Notes: generated by a model not told the origin, from the sequence alone. A stretch of 64,000 nucleotides of DNA from Bergeyella sp. (GCA_030263285.1 SZYB01000001.1:680911-744910), one strand, 5' to 3'. Numbered from the stretch's first letter, positions 44,400 through 53,708 are shown. Program-made: numbers and translations.

Positions 44400-46178
44400 A
44401 TGTATTGTATTAAATCACAGACAATGGGCAGAAGAATTTTTGACATCGCCAGAAAGGTTGAGAAAAATTACCCCAAAGAGGACTTTCTTGCTACCAAAGA
44501 GAAGGGTGTATGGAGCAAAACCTCCACCGAAGAATTTATCAGGCTATCCGATGCATTTTCGCGAGGGCTTATCAAGTTGGGTATAAAAAAGGGGGAAAAA
44601 ATTGCGCTTATCACTACCTCCACCCGTACAGAATGGGCCATTGCCGATAGGGGTATTCTACAGATAGGGGGGATTACAGTGCCCGTGTACCCTACCATAA
44701 CTCCGGCAGACTACGAATTTATTTTCAAGGATGCAAAGATCAGATATTGTATAGTATCAGACAGAGAACTTTTGTCCAAAGTAAAACATATAAAAAGTCT
44801 CACTGCCGTATACTCTTTTGACCCCATAGAAAATACCAAAAACTGGAAGGAAATCCTGGAATTGGGTAGAGATTTCTCTACCCAGAATGAAGTACAAAAA
44901 ATAGCAGACACGATACAAGATAACGAGGTGGCTACCATTATATACACCTCCGGTACTACAGGAAAACCCAAAGGAGTAATGCTCTCACACCGCAATATCG
45001 TCTCCAACATAGAAGCCTCACAAGAAAGAATTCCACTTGCCGAAGGCTGCCATTACAAAGAAGTCCGAGCACTGAGTTTCCTGCCTATCTGCCACATCTT
45101 TGAGCGAATGCTGTTTTATCTGTACCAGGACAACGGATTTTCTATCTACTTTGCAGAAAGTCTGGATAAGATAGGCGAAAATATAAAAGAGGTAAAACCA
45201 CACTATATGGCTGTGGTTCCCAGACTATTGGAAAAAATTTACGACAAGATATACGAAAAAGGTACCTCTTCCGGTAAAATAAAAGCTCTCGTTTTTTTAT
45301 GGGCCGTCACCCTGTTAGAAAAAAAAGAAAATATCTCTGCTCCTTCTACTTGGAAGGAAATCATTGCCGACAGGCTCGTGTTTAAGAAATGGAGAGAAGC
45401 CCTGGGGGGCAGAATTGTGGCCCTAATATCAGGCTCTGCAGCCTTGTCGTTGCGTCTTAATAAAATCTTCCAAAACGCAGGGATTCCCATCTTGGAAGGC
45501 TATGGGCTGACAGAAACCTCACCTGTAATTGCGGTCAACTCTTTTGACAAAATAAAGCCCGGAACCGTGGGGCATGTTCTAAAAAATCTAGAAATAAAAA
45601 TAGAACCCGATGGAGAAATTACCGTAAAAGGCCCTTCTGTTTTTGTAGGATATTTTAACAATCCCGAACTCACGGAAAATGCATTTACGGAAGACGGATT
45701 TTTTAAAACGGGAGACATAGGACACATAGACGAAGAGGGATATCTAAAAATTACGGATCGAAAAAAAGAAATGTTCAAGACTTCTGGAGGAAAGTATATT
45801 GCCCCGCAGATCATAGAGAATCTAGCCAAAACCTCAAAATTTATAGAACAAATAATGGTAGTGGGAGAGGGAGAAAAAATGCCTTGTGCCATCATACAGC
45901 CTGATTTTAACTTTGCGAAAAACTGGGCAAAAAGGCATCACCTCAAAGTACCCGCTTCTAACAAAGAAATATCTCAAATGCCGGAACTAAAGGAAAGAAT
46001 AAAGAAAGAGATAGAAAAAATAAACAAGGAACTGGGAAACTGGGAACAGATAAAAAAAATAGAGCTCTCTCCGGAAATTTGGTCTGTAGAGGGAGGAGAA
46101 CTGACCCCTACCCTTAAACTTAAGAGAAAAGCCGTCAAGGAAAAATACCAAAATCTGTATCTGAATCTGTACTCCTAG
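44400..46178 (+). CDS. Long-chain fatty-acid--CoA ligase (AMP-forming)
   Basis: Activates fatty acids with ATP and CoA. 592 residues of the ANL superfamily: the P-loop 'TIIYTSGTTGKPKGVMLSH' (about residues 179-197), 'LPICHIFERMLFY', 'LEGYGLTETSPVIAVNSF', 'FFKTGDIGHIDEEGYLKITD' and 'RKKEMFKTSGGKYIAPQIIE', the form typical of FadD15-like enzymes. The ATG at 44424 (MGRRIFDIARK) is an equally plausible start. A terminator follows. Confidence 0.92.
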   Translation: MYCIKSQTMGRRIFDIARKVEKNYPKEDFLATKEKGVWSKTSTEEFIRLSDAFSRGLIKLGIKKGEKIALITTSTRTEWAIADRGILQIGGITVPVYPTITPADYEFIFKDAKIRYCIVSDRELLSKVKHIKSLTAVYSFDPIENTKNWKEILELGRDFSTQNEVQKIADTIQDNEVATIIYTSGTTGKPKGVMLSHRNIVSNIEASQERIPLAEGCHYKEVRALSFLPICHIFERMLFYLYQDNGFSIYFAESLDKIGENIKEVKPHYMAVVPRLLEKIYDKIYEKGTSSGKIKALVFLWAVTLLEKKENISAPSTWKEIIADRLVFKKWREALGGRIVALISGSAALSLRLNKIFQNAGIPILEGYGLTETSPVIAVNSFDKIKPGTVGHVLKNLEIKIEPDGEITVKGPSVFVGYFNNPELTENAFTEDGFFKTGDIGHIDEEGYLKITDRKKEMFKTSGGKYIAPQIIENLAKTSKFIEQIMVVGEGEKMPCAIIQPDFNFAKNWAKRHHLKVPASNKEISQMPELKERIKKEIEKINKELGNWEQIKKIELSPEIWSVEGGELTPTLKLKRKAVKEKYQNLYLNLYS

Positions 46179-46206
46179 CGGCAACCACGACAAGGAAAAG
46201 AACCAA

Positions 46207-46238
46207 AAAAAAACCACACTTCTTCACGTGTGTTTTTT
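46207..46238 (+). terminator. Probable bidirectional terminator
   Basis: A-run, CACAC, loop, GTGTG, T-run (CACAC 46215-46219, GTGTG 46228-46232). It lies between the convergent acyl-CoA ligase and coiled-coil genes and could serve both. Confidence 0.6.
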
Positions 46239-46256
46239 CTTCAAGTTTTGGGAACC

Positions 46257-47039
46257 CTAAGCAAACTTTATCACGCTTTTCATCTTCGCATTTTCTTCTG
46301 CTACCAACTCGTCGTCTATCAGTATTTTGCCCGAATGTTCATCCACAATGATTTTTTTTCTTTGTGCAATTTCCATTTGCTTTTGAGGTGGGATAGTGAA
46401 GAAAGATCCCTTGGGCGCACCCCTCTCTATACCTACCACTGCAAGCCCGTTTGCCGAGTTGGCTCTTATTTTTTTATAAGAAATAAGCAATCTTTTGTCT
46501 ATCTTTTTTTCGAACTCCTGAGATCTTTTCATCAGAAACTCTTCCTCTTTCTGTGTTTCCGCTACCAGACCTTCCAGCTCCTCTTTTTTGAATTTAAGAT
46601 GCTCTCTCAGGCTCTCCATTTTTAATTCTAAGTCTGCCAACAGCTCTTCTTTATGGTCTATCTTCGCACTGTATTCTTTTATTCTTTTTTCGGCCAGTTG
46701 TATTTCTAGCTCCTGAAACTCTATCTCTTTTTCCAAAGATTCATATTCTTTATTATTCCTTACGTTATCCTGCTGAGACTTATATTTCTTAATGAGAGCC
46801 TGTGCATGATCAATCACCTCATTTTTTGCATTGATCTCTTCCTTTTGTTCCTTTATCTCAGACTGAAACTTCTCCACTCTTTTATTAAGACCCTCTATTT
46901 CTATCTCCAAATCTTCTACTTCTACAGGCAGCTCTCCTCTTGTATTCCTTATCTCATCCAGTCGTGAATCTATAATCTGAAGGTCATACAGGGCCCTTAG
47001 TTTTTCTTCTACCGAAATTTCGTTGGTTTTCTTAGTCAT
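46257..47039 (-). CDS. CdsZ/DUF164-like coiled-coil protein lacking its zinc ribbon cysteines
   Basis: 260 residues, mostly a long antiparallel coiled coil (residues 30-190), followed by the family's C-terminal domain. In the zinc-ribbon family that domain has two Cys pairs (C-x-x-C-F and C-x-x-C-G-R-I-L). Here the places read 'RGAPKGSFFTIPPQKQ' and 'VDEHSGKILIDDEL', so all four Cys are gone while the surrounding residues are kept. Metal binding is therefore excluded. The function of the family is poorly known (nucleic-acid or chaperone roles proposed). It overlaps the Nif3-like gene by eight bases. Confidence 0.82.
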   Translation of the reverse strand: MTKKTNEISVEEKLRALYDLQIIDSRLDEIRNTRGELPVEVEDLEIEIEGLNKRVEKFQSEIKEQKEEINAKNEVIDHAQALIKKYKSQQDNVRNNKEYESLEKEIEFQELEIQLAEKRIKEYSAKIDHKEELLADLELKMESLREHLKFKKEELEGLVAETQKEEEFLMKRSQEFEKKIDKRLLISYKKIRANSANGLAVVGIERGAPKGSFFTIPPQKQMEIAQRKKIIVDEHSGKILIDDELVAEENAKMKSVIKFA

Positions 47040-48141
47040 GCTCTTTAAAAAAATAATTCACAGGGTTGGTACAAATACGCCCTTTCAAGACCGCGAATTT
47101 AGAAAATTTTTCTGAAATTCTCTCAAATAACTGGTCTACTACCCACCGCTCAGACTCAAAATGACCGATATCACACAAGAGCATTTTTTTTTCCGAAAGA
47201 AAAAAATCGTGATACTTTAAATCTCCGGTGAGATAAGCATCACAATCCAAAGTGTGGGCTGCCAAAATACCCAAAGCGCCGCTTCCACCCAAAACAGCTA
47301 CCTTTTTTATTTTTTTGTTCAACACTCCCGAATATCGAATCACTCTGAGCCCTAGTGTTTCTCTCACGTATCCCAAAAACGCTTTCTCTCCCAACTCTTT
47401 TTCCAGATAACCATACCTACCAAATCCCAAATAATGATTCTCATTTTCTGTGAGGAAAACTTGGTACGCCACTTCTTCATAAGGATGAGCAGTGTACATA
47501 GCGTTTAATACTTCATTTTTTTTATGAACTTCAAAAACAAAGCTCAAAACCTGCTCCTCCACGTACGATCTGACCTCCGATTCTCCCGTAAAAGGTTTTG
47601 CATGCGCTTTGGGAGTAAAGGTTCCCAAGCCCGACACAGAAAAGCTGCAGTCTTTATAGAAACCTATATTTCCCGCTCCTGCAGCCAAAATAGCGTCACG
47701 GACAGCTTCTACATAAGCGGAAGGGACATAAACATCCAGACGGTGAAGATTTTTCTTTTTGGGTATGAGAATACGTTGTTTTCTCAGCCCCAGTTTTTCA
47801 GCCAAACCATAACTTACCCCATAGTAATCATTATCAAAAGCCGTATGCACGGCATAAATGGCTATCTGATTCTCAATGGCTTTTAGCACGGCTTTCTCCA
47901 CATAGTTTTTGCCCGTAACGGACTTAAGTCCGGAAAAAATAACAGGATGAAAAGCTACCACTAGATTTGTTTTCCGGGCAACGGCCTCCTCTATAACCTC
48001 CTCCAGTGCATCATGAGTAATGAGAATACCAGTAACTTCTCGCTCAGAATTTCCACACAAAAGCCCTGCGTTGTCAAAACATTCGGCTGTGGAAATTTTG
48101 AAGAGTTCATCCAATTCTCTAGCGACTTCTTTTAGGATCAT
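47032..48141 (-). CDS. Nif3-like dinuclear metal-centre protein
   Basis: 369 residues of the Nif3/YqfO family, with the inserted PII-like domain (residues 125-230) typical of the long form. Metal ligands appear in 'LVVAFHPVIFSGLKSV' (about residues 60-75), 'IYAVHTAFDNDYYGVS' and, at the C-terminus, 'LCDIGHFESERWVVDQLF'. Often labelled GTP cyclohydrolase I type 2, but that activity is shown only for some members. The downstream partner is the coiled-coil gene, an association conserved in Bacteroidota. Confidence 0.88.
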   Translation of the reverse strand: MILKEVARELDELFKISTAECFDNAGLLCGNSEREVTGILITHDALEEVIEEAVARKTNLVVAFHPVIFSGLKSVTGKNYVEKAVLKAIENQIAIYAVHTAFDNDYYGVSYGLAEKLGLRKQRILIPKKKNLHRLDVYVPSAYVEAVRDAILAAGAGNIGFYKDCSFSVSGLGTFTPKAHAKPFTGESEVRSYVEEQVLSFVFEVHKKNEVLNAMYTAHPYEEVAYQVFLTENENHYLGFGRYGYLEKELGEKAFLGYVRETLGLRVIRYSGVLNKKIKKVAVLGGSGALGILAAHTLDCDAYLTGDLKYHDFFLSEKKMLLCDIGHFESERWVVDQLFERISEKFSKFAVLKGRICTNPVNYFFKEHD

Positions 48142-48450
48142 CGGTTATATTATTTTGATTTGGTCTTTAAATTTTAATCTGTGGTAATGATTTCTTCCAT
48201 ATTCTGAACGGTTATATGCTTTCATAAACTCCGTATGCGAGGACTATTTTGCCCATAAATAAACTAAAACATTCTGATACTCGTCCTCATAGATCATAAC
48301 TCTTAAAATAACACTCAAAAGTATAAAAAACCAAACACTCTAACAGATATAATAAAATATCCAAATATAACGAGATAAAGAACGGTTGCCCTCATAAGCT
48401 GACAATGGGGGTCCGTGCCAACAGGATTCTATGATTAGAGCCTTTCTATT
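48142..48450 (+). other. Gap upstream of the Nif3-like gene
   Basis: AT-rich; no gene, repeat or good promoter match recognised on either strand. Confidence 0.4.
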
Positions 48451-48865
48451 CTACATCCCATTTATAATATTTGAAAGCAGACGAAGCACCCAAGGAAAAT
48501 CAAATTTAGGCTCTGCTCCTACAGAGAAAAAATCATTCAATCTTCCATTGATCTTATATCTGTTAAGAAGACAGAGAATAAAATTCCATTTCTTTTTATT
48601 TGTCATCTCTTCTACGTAGAGGGCAGGTAAACCGAGATTAGTTTCTCTTCCTCCTAATCTGCATATAGCCCAATCACCAGATATATAATATCCTTGCTTT
48701 TTGTGGCAATCCAGACCCCAAACCACCAAGAAAACCTATATTTTTTTAATTAAATGCCGGAATGATGGAGTAGCAATTCTTAAATCCACCCGGAGTTATT
48801 CTTTTTACCTTCTGAGAATAAAAACAACCAGACAGAAACGCAAACGTCAAAATTAGAAATGACAT
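48451..48865 (-). pseudogene. Possible lipoprotein gene, interrupted
   Basis: An ATG at 48865 opens 'MSFLILTFAFLSGCFYSQK', a lipoprotein signal with lipobox L-S-G-C, and continues 'VKRITPGGFKNCYSIIPAFN' before a TAA. In another frame an open stretch follows to 48451, including 'GYYISGDWAICRLGGRET', 'NLGLPALYVEEMTNKKKW' and 'NFFSVGAEP'-like residues (DFFSVGAEPKFDFPW). Together they look like one broken gene of about 130 residues. I do not recognise the family. It could also be a short intact lipoprotein plus an unrelated frame. Confidence 0.35.
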
Positions 48866-48901
48866 CCCCTCACGGCTTGTATATTTTTAGTCGTTGTAAC
48901 T

Positions 48902-48942
48902 GAGTTATAAAATTTTCTTAAATTCAAGAAATTTTATAACTC
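48902..48942 (+). other. Long AT-rich stem-loop in the leader of the C1 peptidase gene
   Basis: GAGTTATAAAATTTTCTT (48902-48919) pairs with AAGAAATTTTATAACTC (48926-48942) with one bulged base, a 17-pair stem around a six-base loop. A near-consensus -7 element (TATATTTT, 48880-48887) precedes it, so the hairpin would sit within about ten bases of the mRNA 5' end, 33 bases before the start codon. It may stabilise the mRNA or be an operator; there is no T-run typical of a terminator. Confidence 0.5.
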
Positions 48943-48975
48943 AAAAATTAAATCAATACTTGAAATCAAAAATTT

Positions 48976-50184
48976 ATGAGAGGTAATAAAAGAAAATTGA
49001 TCGCTCTTGTGATCTTAGGGGCATGTATCAAATGGGGAACAGCACAGAATAACTTGGTCAACCAACCTAAAAATAACCGGTCGAAGGAGTCCAACTTTAT
49101 ATTCACTACCGTAAAAGACGTTTTTGCCACCTCGGTAAAAAACCAGGGATCTTCCGGAACCTGCTGGAGCTACTCCGGTAACTCCTTTATAGAATCTGAA
49201 ATGCAACGTATGGGAAAAGAGCCTGTAGATTTATCCGAAATCTTCACTGCCAGAAATTCATACCATGACAAAGCAAAACTTTACATCTTGAATAACGGAG
49301 CTATTAAATGGGGAGATGGAGGAGAATTTCATGATGTTATCAACATGTACAAAAAATATGGTACCGTCCCTCAAGAAGTGTATACCGGACTGAAAGAAGG
49401 ACAACTCAGAAATAATTTCAAGGAAATGCAGAACGAGATAAAACCCGCACTTGACAGTTTGGTAAAAATTTCTGCCAAAAATAGACTTCCGGATAATTGG
49501 CTGTCCAAAATAGATTCTGTTCTGGATAAACACTTGGGAAAAATACCGAAATCTTTTATCTATAAAGGCAAATCTTATACTCCCAAAACCTTTGCTCGCG
49601 ATGTGGTAGGGATTAATACCGAAGACTACGTAGGTATTTCTTCCTACAAGGACTATCCCTATTATCAAAAATTCGTTCTTCCCGTACCCGATAATTGGAG
49701 CCATGACACCTATTGGAATGTGCCTATGAAAGATATTACCGACATCATAGACCATTCCATAGAAAAAGGGTACTCTGTAGGCTGGGCAACCGATGTATCC
49801 GAACCCTATTTTTCTTACAAAAACGGAGTGGCTTATGTTCCTGATGTAGAACTGGACAATCTCACACCAGAGATAAAAAAAGACTTATTTACTGCTCCTA
49901 AGAAGGATAAGGTAATTACGGAAGAAATGAGACAAAAAGCGCTCAATAATCTTTCTACCACGGATGATCACGGTATGCATATCGTAGGACTTGCAAAAGA
50001 TCAAAAAGGCAAACAATATTATAAAGTGAAAAATTCTTGGGGAACCCATAATGACCTTGGCGGTTATTTGTATGTCACCAAACCCTACGTACAATACAAA
50101 ACCACCGCAGTATTAGTCCATAAAAAAGGAATACCTAGGAAGATATTAAAAAGATTAAAACCCAATAAAAGTATAGGGCTTTGA
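48976..50184 (+). CDS. Secreted C1B cysteine peptidase (bleomycin hydrolase / aminopeptidase C type)
   Basis: 402 residues with a signal peptide (KLIALVILGACIKWGTAQ). The papain-like triad is complete: Cys in 'KNQGSSGTCWSYSGNSFIES' (about residue 57), His in 'DDHGMHIVGLAKDQKGKQYY' and Asn in 'KVKNSWGTHNDLGGYLYV'. The order and insertions match the C1B family rather than secreted papains. Cytoplasmic homologues trim peptides and inactivate bleomycin; an exported form, as here, would digest peptides outside the cytoplasm and may help feed an amino-acid-requiring cell. Monocistronic, with a 5' hairpin and a 3' terminator. Confidence 0.9.
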   Translation: MRGNKRKLIALVILGACIKWGTAQNNLVNQPKNNRSKESNFIFTTVKDVFATSVKNQGSSGTCWSYSGNSFIESEMQRMGKEPVDLSEIFTARNSYHDKAKLYILNNGAIKWGDGGEFHDVINMYKKYGTVPQEVYTGLKEGQLRNNFKEMQNEIKPALDSLVKISAKNRLPDNWLSKIDSVLDKHLGKIPKSFIYKGKSYTPKTFARDVVGINTEDYVGISSYKDYPYYQKFVLPVPDNWSHDTYWNVPMKDITDIIDHSIEKGYSVGWATDVSEPYFSYKNGVAYVPDVELDNLTPEIKKDLFTAPKKDKVITEEMRQKALNNLSTTDDHGMHIVGLAKDQKGKQYYKVKNSWGTHNDLGGYLYVTKPYVQYKTTAVLVHKKGIPRKILKRLKPNKSIGL

Positions 50185-50206
50185 TGGATTTTGAAGTTCC
50201 TGCTAC

Positions 50207-50240
50207 AAAAAAACCGCTGCCCAAAAATAGCGGCTTTTTT
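50207..50240 (+). terminator. Terminator after the C1 peptidase gene
   Basis: A-run, CCGCT (50214-50218), short loop, AGCGG (50229-50233), then T-run. The A- and T-runs also allow it to serve the convergent lpdA gene. Confidence 0.8.
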
Positions 50241-50267
50241 ATGAAAAAACTCACGAAAACAGGTATG

Positions 50268-51659
50268 CTATACATGAATCACTTCCCCATAAGCAGCGGC
50301 AGCAGCTTCCATAATCGCCTCAGAAAGTGTGGGATGCGGATGCACAGACTTTATTACCTCATATCCAGTAGTTTCCAGTTTTCTGGCTACTACCGCCTCA
50401 GAAATCATATCTGTTACTCCATCCCCTACCATGTGACAGCCCAGCCATTCCCCGTACTTAACGTCAAAAATTACTTTGATAAATCCATCCGTATCCCCAT
50501 TTGCCATAGCCTTCCCCGATGCCGAAAAAGGAAACTTCCCTACTCTTACGGATATACCCTTATCCCGAGCCTGCTTTTCTGTGAGCCCTACAGAAGCCAC
50601 TTCCGGGTGACAGTAGGTACATCCCGGTATATTCCCGTAATCTATTTTTTCTATAGGTAACCCCTTTATTTTTTCTACACAGGTTATCCCCTCTGCAGAG
50701 GCCATGTGCGCAAACGCGGGGGTAGGGATGACATCCCCTATCGCATAATATCCTGACACAGAAGTCTCATACCAATCGTTTACCACAATCTTGCCATTTT
50801 CTGTTTTTATCCCTACGTCCTCAAGCCCTATATTTTCTATATTCGCAGTAATACCCACCGCAGAAAGCAAAATATCTGCCTCCAAAACCTTCTCCCCACT
50901 TTTTGTGTTTACCTTGGCTTTCACCCCCCTTCCGATCGTAGTATCCACAGATTCTACAGAAGAGCTAGTAAGAATATTGATACCGGATTTCTTGAGTGAT
51001 TTTTCTACATGTTTTGATACTTCTTCATCTTCCAGCGGAAGAATATTAGGCAGGTACTCTACCACCGTCACTTCGGTCCCGAGAGAATGATAAAAATCTG
51101 CAAACTCTATTCCTATTGCCCCGGATCCCACCACAATCATAGTTTTGGGTTGCTCAGGAAGAGAAAGTGCCTGGCGGTAGCCTATCACTTTTTTGCCGTC
51201 TTGTGGAAGATTGGGAAGTTCTCTGGAACGTGCGCCTGTAGCTATTATAATGTGCTGTGCAGAATATTCGTTTTCCTTTCCTTCTGCTGTTACCAACACC
51301 TTGTTTCCTGCCTTTACCCTCGCTGTTCCCTCTATCACATCTATTTTGTTCTTTTTCATCAGAAAACGGATGCCTTGACTCATTTTATTCGCCACATCCC
51401 TGCTTCTCGCTATAATCCTAGAAAAATCAAAACCCGGGTTTTCTATCTTATTCAGACCATAATCTTCGGCATGTTGTAAAGATTTAAAAACATGGGCAGA
51501 TTTCAGCAGTGCCTTGGTGGGGATACACCCCCAGTTAAGACAAATACCCCCCAGATTCTCTTTCTCTATGATCGCTGTCTTAAAGCCCAGCTGCGCCGCA
51601 CGTATGGCTGTTACATATCCCCCCGGACCACTTCCTATCACTATAATATCGTAAGTCAT
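50268..51659 (-). CDS. lpdA: Dihydrolipoyl dehydrogenase
   Basis: E3 subunit of the 2-oxoacid dehydrogenase complexes (and glycine cleavage). 463 residues: FAD site 'YDIIVIGSGPGGYVTAIRAA', redox disulfide 'NLGGICLNWGCIPTKALLKS' (about residues 36-55), NAD site 'TMIVVGSGAIGIEFADFYHS', 'YYAIGDVIPTPAFAHMASAE' and the dimer-interface catalytic 'HPHPTLSEAIMEAA'. Complete. The E1/E2 genes are elsewhere. Confidence 0.96.
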   Translation of the reverse strand: MTYDIIVIGSGPGGYVTAIRAAQLGFKTAIIEKENLGGICLNWGCIPTKALLKSAHVFKSLQHAEDYGLNKIENPGFDFSRIIARSRDVANKMSQGIRFLMKKNKIDVIEGTARVKAGNKVLVTAEGKENEYSAQHIIIATGARSRELPNLPQDGKKVIGYRQALSLPEQPKTMIVVGSGAIGIEFADFYHSLGTEVTVVEYLPNILPLEDEEVSKHVEKSLKKSGINILTSSSVESVDTTIGRGVKAKVNTKSGEKVLEADILLSAVGITANIENIGLEDVGIKTENGKIVVNDWYETSVSGYYAIGDVIPTPAFAHMASAEGITCVEKIKGLPIEKIDYGNIPGCTYCHPEVASVGLTEKQARDKGISVRVGKFPFSASGKAMANGDTDGFIKVIFDVKYGEWLGCHMVGDGVTDMISEAVVARKLETTGYEVIKSVHPHPTLSEAIMEAAAAAYGEVIHV

Positions 51660-51677
51660 GAATCAAAAAATTTATCG

Positions 51678-51685
51678 CAAATCTA
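51678..51685 (-). promoter_or_regulatory. -7 promoter element for lpdA
   Basis: Minus-strand TAGATTTG, perfect TAnnTTTG, 18 bases upstream of the lpdA start, giving a leader of about 13 bases. Confidence 0.5.
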
Positions 51686-51744
51686 CATAAAAATAACTCG
51701 TGAAAAAAACGGTTTTTTCTCAAAAAACCTCACTATCAAGTTCA

Positions 51745-52422
51745 TTAGCCAAGTCTAAACTTAACGTAAGTAATGGGCTTTCCTCCGGCAAAAAAAAGCA
51801 GCTCATAATAAGTTTTGATTTCTCTCAAATAAGGCGTAGAAGGCTCATATTCTCTAGCACCGTATATGTCATGATGCGCAGTAATAATCTCATGTCCCAA
51901 TCCCTGTAGTAAGCCCAAAGTGTAACCATACAAAAATTCGGAGTCTGTTTTTAGATGAATTACCCCCCTTGGTCTTAGTATTTTTCTGTATTTCTCCAGA
52001 AAATACGGACAGGTAAGCCGGTGCTTCATCCTCTTGTGTTTTATCTGAGGATCCGGAAAAGTAATCCAGATTTCATCCACCTCATTTTCGTCAAAAAGCA
52101 GATCAAGGAGCTCAATGTGTGTTCGTAAAAATGCGACATTGCCAAGTGATTCCCCCACCGCCTCCTTTGCACCGAACCAAAGCCGTGCTCCTTTTATATC
52201 CAGTCCTATAAAATTTTTTTCTGGGAAAACCTTCCCCATCCCCACGACATATTCTCCTTTACCACAACCAAGTTCCAAAATTATAGGACGAGTGTTCCCA
52301 AAGAATTTATCCCTCCATCTCCCTTTCAGCTGAAAACCGGAAAGAACCTCTTGTCTTGTTGGCTGAATAACATTCGACAAACACCTATTTTCTTGAAATC
52401 TTCTCAGTTTATTCTTGCCCAT
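51745..52422 (-). CDS. trmB: tRNA (guanine-N7)-methyltransferase
   Basis: Forms m7G46 in tRNA. 225 residues from the Met in 'MGKNKLRRFQENRCLSNV', the conserved Bacteroidota start; the frame extends ten codons further but without support. SAM site 'IILELGCGKGEYVVGMGKVF' (about residues 48-67), 'NFIGLDIKGARLWFGAKEA', and the catalytic 'DEIWITFPDPQIKHKRMKHR' (normally F-P-D-P-W-x-K-x-x-H-x-x-R-R). The Trp after F-P-D-P is Gln here, as in many Bacteroidota. Confidence 0.92.
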   Translation of the reverse strand: MGKNKLRRFQENRCLSNVIQPTRQEVLSGFQLKGRWRDKFFGNTRPIILELGCGKGEYVVGMGKVFPEKNFIGLDIKGARLWFGAKEAVGESLGNVAFLRTHIELLDLLFDENEVDEIWITFPDPQIKHKRMKHRLTCPYFLEKYRKILRPRGVIHLKTDSEFLYGYTLGLLQGLGHEIITAHHDIYGAREYEPSTPYLREIKTYYELLFFAGGKPITYVKFRLG

Positions 52423-52735
52423 AAATGAAAAACAATACAACACCCTAGACACTACAGCACCCTATCCATTGTAGATTATGACGTAGATTAAAAAACCCAT
52501 ACATTTTACTGGAAATCAGTATACTGCATCAAATCCAAATTACCTACAACGAATACTCTGACCGAAAATTACAAAAGAATTTTGGAATAAGTTTAAACGA
52601 AGTGATTTGACAAATCACAATGAGGAAAACATCAAACGAGTTGGAGGGCTTTTTCGTTTTGTTTTCTCGACCGGTATTTGGAAAATCGCAAACCATTTCT
52701 TAAATTGGAAGTGGATTTAACTTCAAAAATAAAAG

Positions 52736-53590
52736 ATGAATATGTCACAAGAACTAAGCAAAGAGCCCATCTTTGAGGGTGTAGGCTACGAGCCCTCCCC
52801 GTTTTCTCGGTCACAATTCGTAACCTCCAAGACGGACTACGACTATACCGTGTATAAGAATGCCAATAAAGATAAAAGCAAAAGGGTTTTGGTGATGTGC
52901 ACCGAGGAACGGTATATGACCATGAAAAACGGAAAAAAGTTTTCTACGGGAAATCACCCCGTGGAGACCTTGGTTCCCATGTTGCACTTTGAAGCGGCCG
53001 GATTTGAGTCCGATATTTTCACTCCCACGGGATCCCCTGTCGCTTTAGAAATGTGGGCAATGCCCTCGGAAGATGATGCAGTAAAGGGTATTTTGGAGAG
53101 GTACAAAAATAAATTTGAACATCCTAAAAGTCTGGAAGACTTTGTCTCAAAAGGCATGAAATCGGAGGTCGATTACGTGGCTGTGTTTCTCCCCGGGGGT
53201 CATGGTGCGATGCTGGGTTTGCCAGAAAACGATGATCTGAAAAAAATTATTAATTGGTCAATTGAAAAGGAACTTTACGTGTTAGCTATTTGTCACGGTC
53301 CCGCCGCACTATTGGCTGCTGCTCACAACGAACCGGCAGAAAACTTTCCTTACAGAGGATATCAGATGAAATCGTTTCCCGATAAAATAGATACACAAAC
53401 ACCGGATATTGGCTACGTTCCGGGAGAAATGCCTTGGTTTTACGGTGAAAAACTGGAAACTCTCGGAGTAAAAATTTTGAATGATAATATTTCGGGAGCC
53501 TGTTTAACCGATAGAAAACTGATTACGGGAGATAGCCCACTGGCAGCCAATAATTTTGGTAAAATGAGTGCAACGGCGCTGCTGAAGTGA
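52736..53590 (+). CDS. hchA: DJ-1/PfpI-family glyoxalase III / deglycase, HchA type
   Basis: 284 residues, the long DJ-1 form (Hsp31/HchA). The nucleophilic Cys is in 'LYVLAICHGPAALLAAA' (about residue 184), the Glu in 'TGNHPVETLVPMLHFEAAGF', with the extra N-terminal domain and P-domain present. HchA converts methylglyoxal to lactate without cofactor; the protein deglycase activity is debated. Codon use looks richer in G and C (for example in 'PVETLVPMLHFEAAGFESD') than in the neighbours. It is an isolated gene with a 280-base upstream gap and may be acquired. A second in-frame ATG lies two codons in. Confidence 0.9.
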   Translation: MNMSQELSKEPIFEGVGYEPSPFSRSQFVTSKTDYDYTVYKNANKDKSKRVLVMCTEERYMTMKNGKKFSTGNHPVETLVPMLHFEAAGFESDIFTPTGSPVALEMWAMPSEDDAVKGILERYKNKFEHPKSLEDFVSKGMKSEVDYVAVFLPGGHGAMLGLPENDDLKKIINWSIEKELYVLAICHGPAALLAAAHNEPAENFPYRGYQMKSFPDKIDTQTPDIGYVPGEMPWFYGEKLETLGVKILNDNISGACLTDRKLITGDSPLAANNFGKMSATALLK

Positions 53591-53708
53591 AAGGATATGA
53601 AAAAGCAACTACGGGAATACTCCGGTAGAAAAAACAACGTGATTGGCCTCCGGATACCAAAGTAAAGAATCTGAGAGTTGGGCGTTATTCCAAGCGTGAA
53701 GGGAGTTA

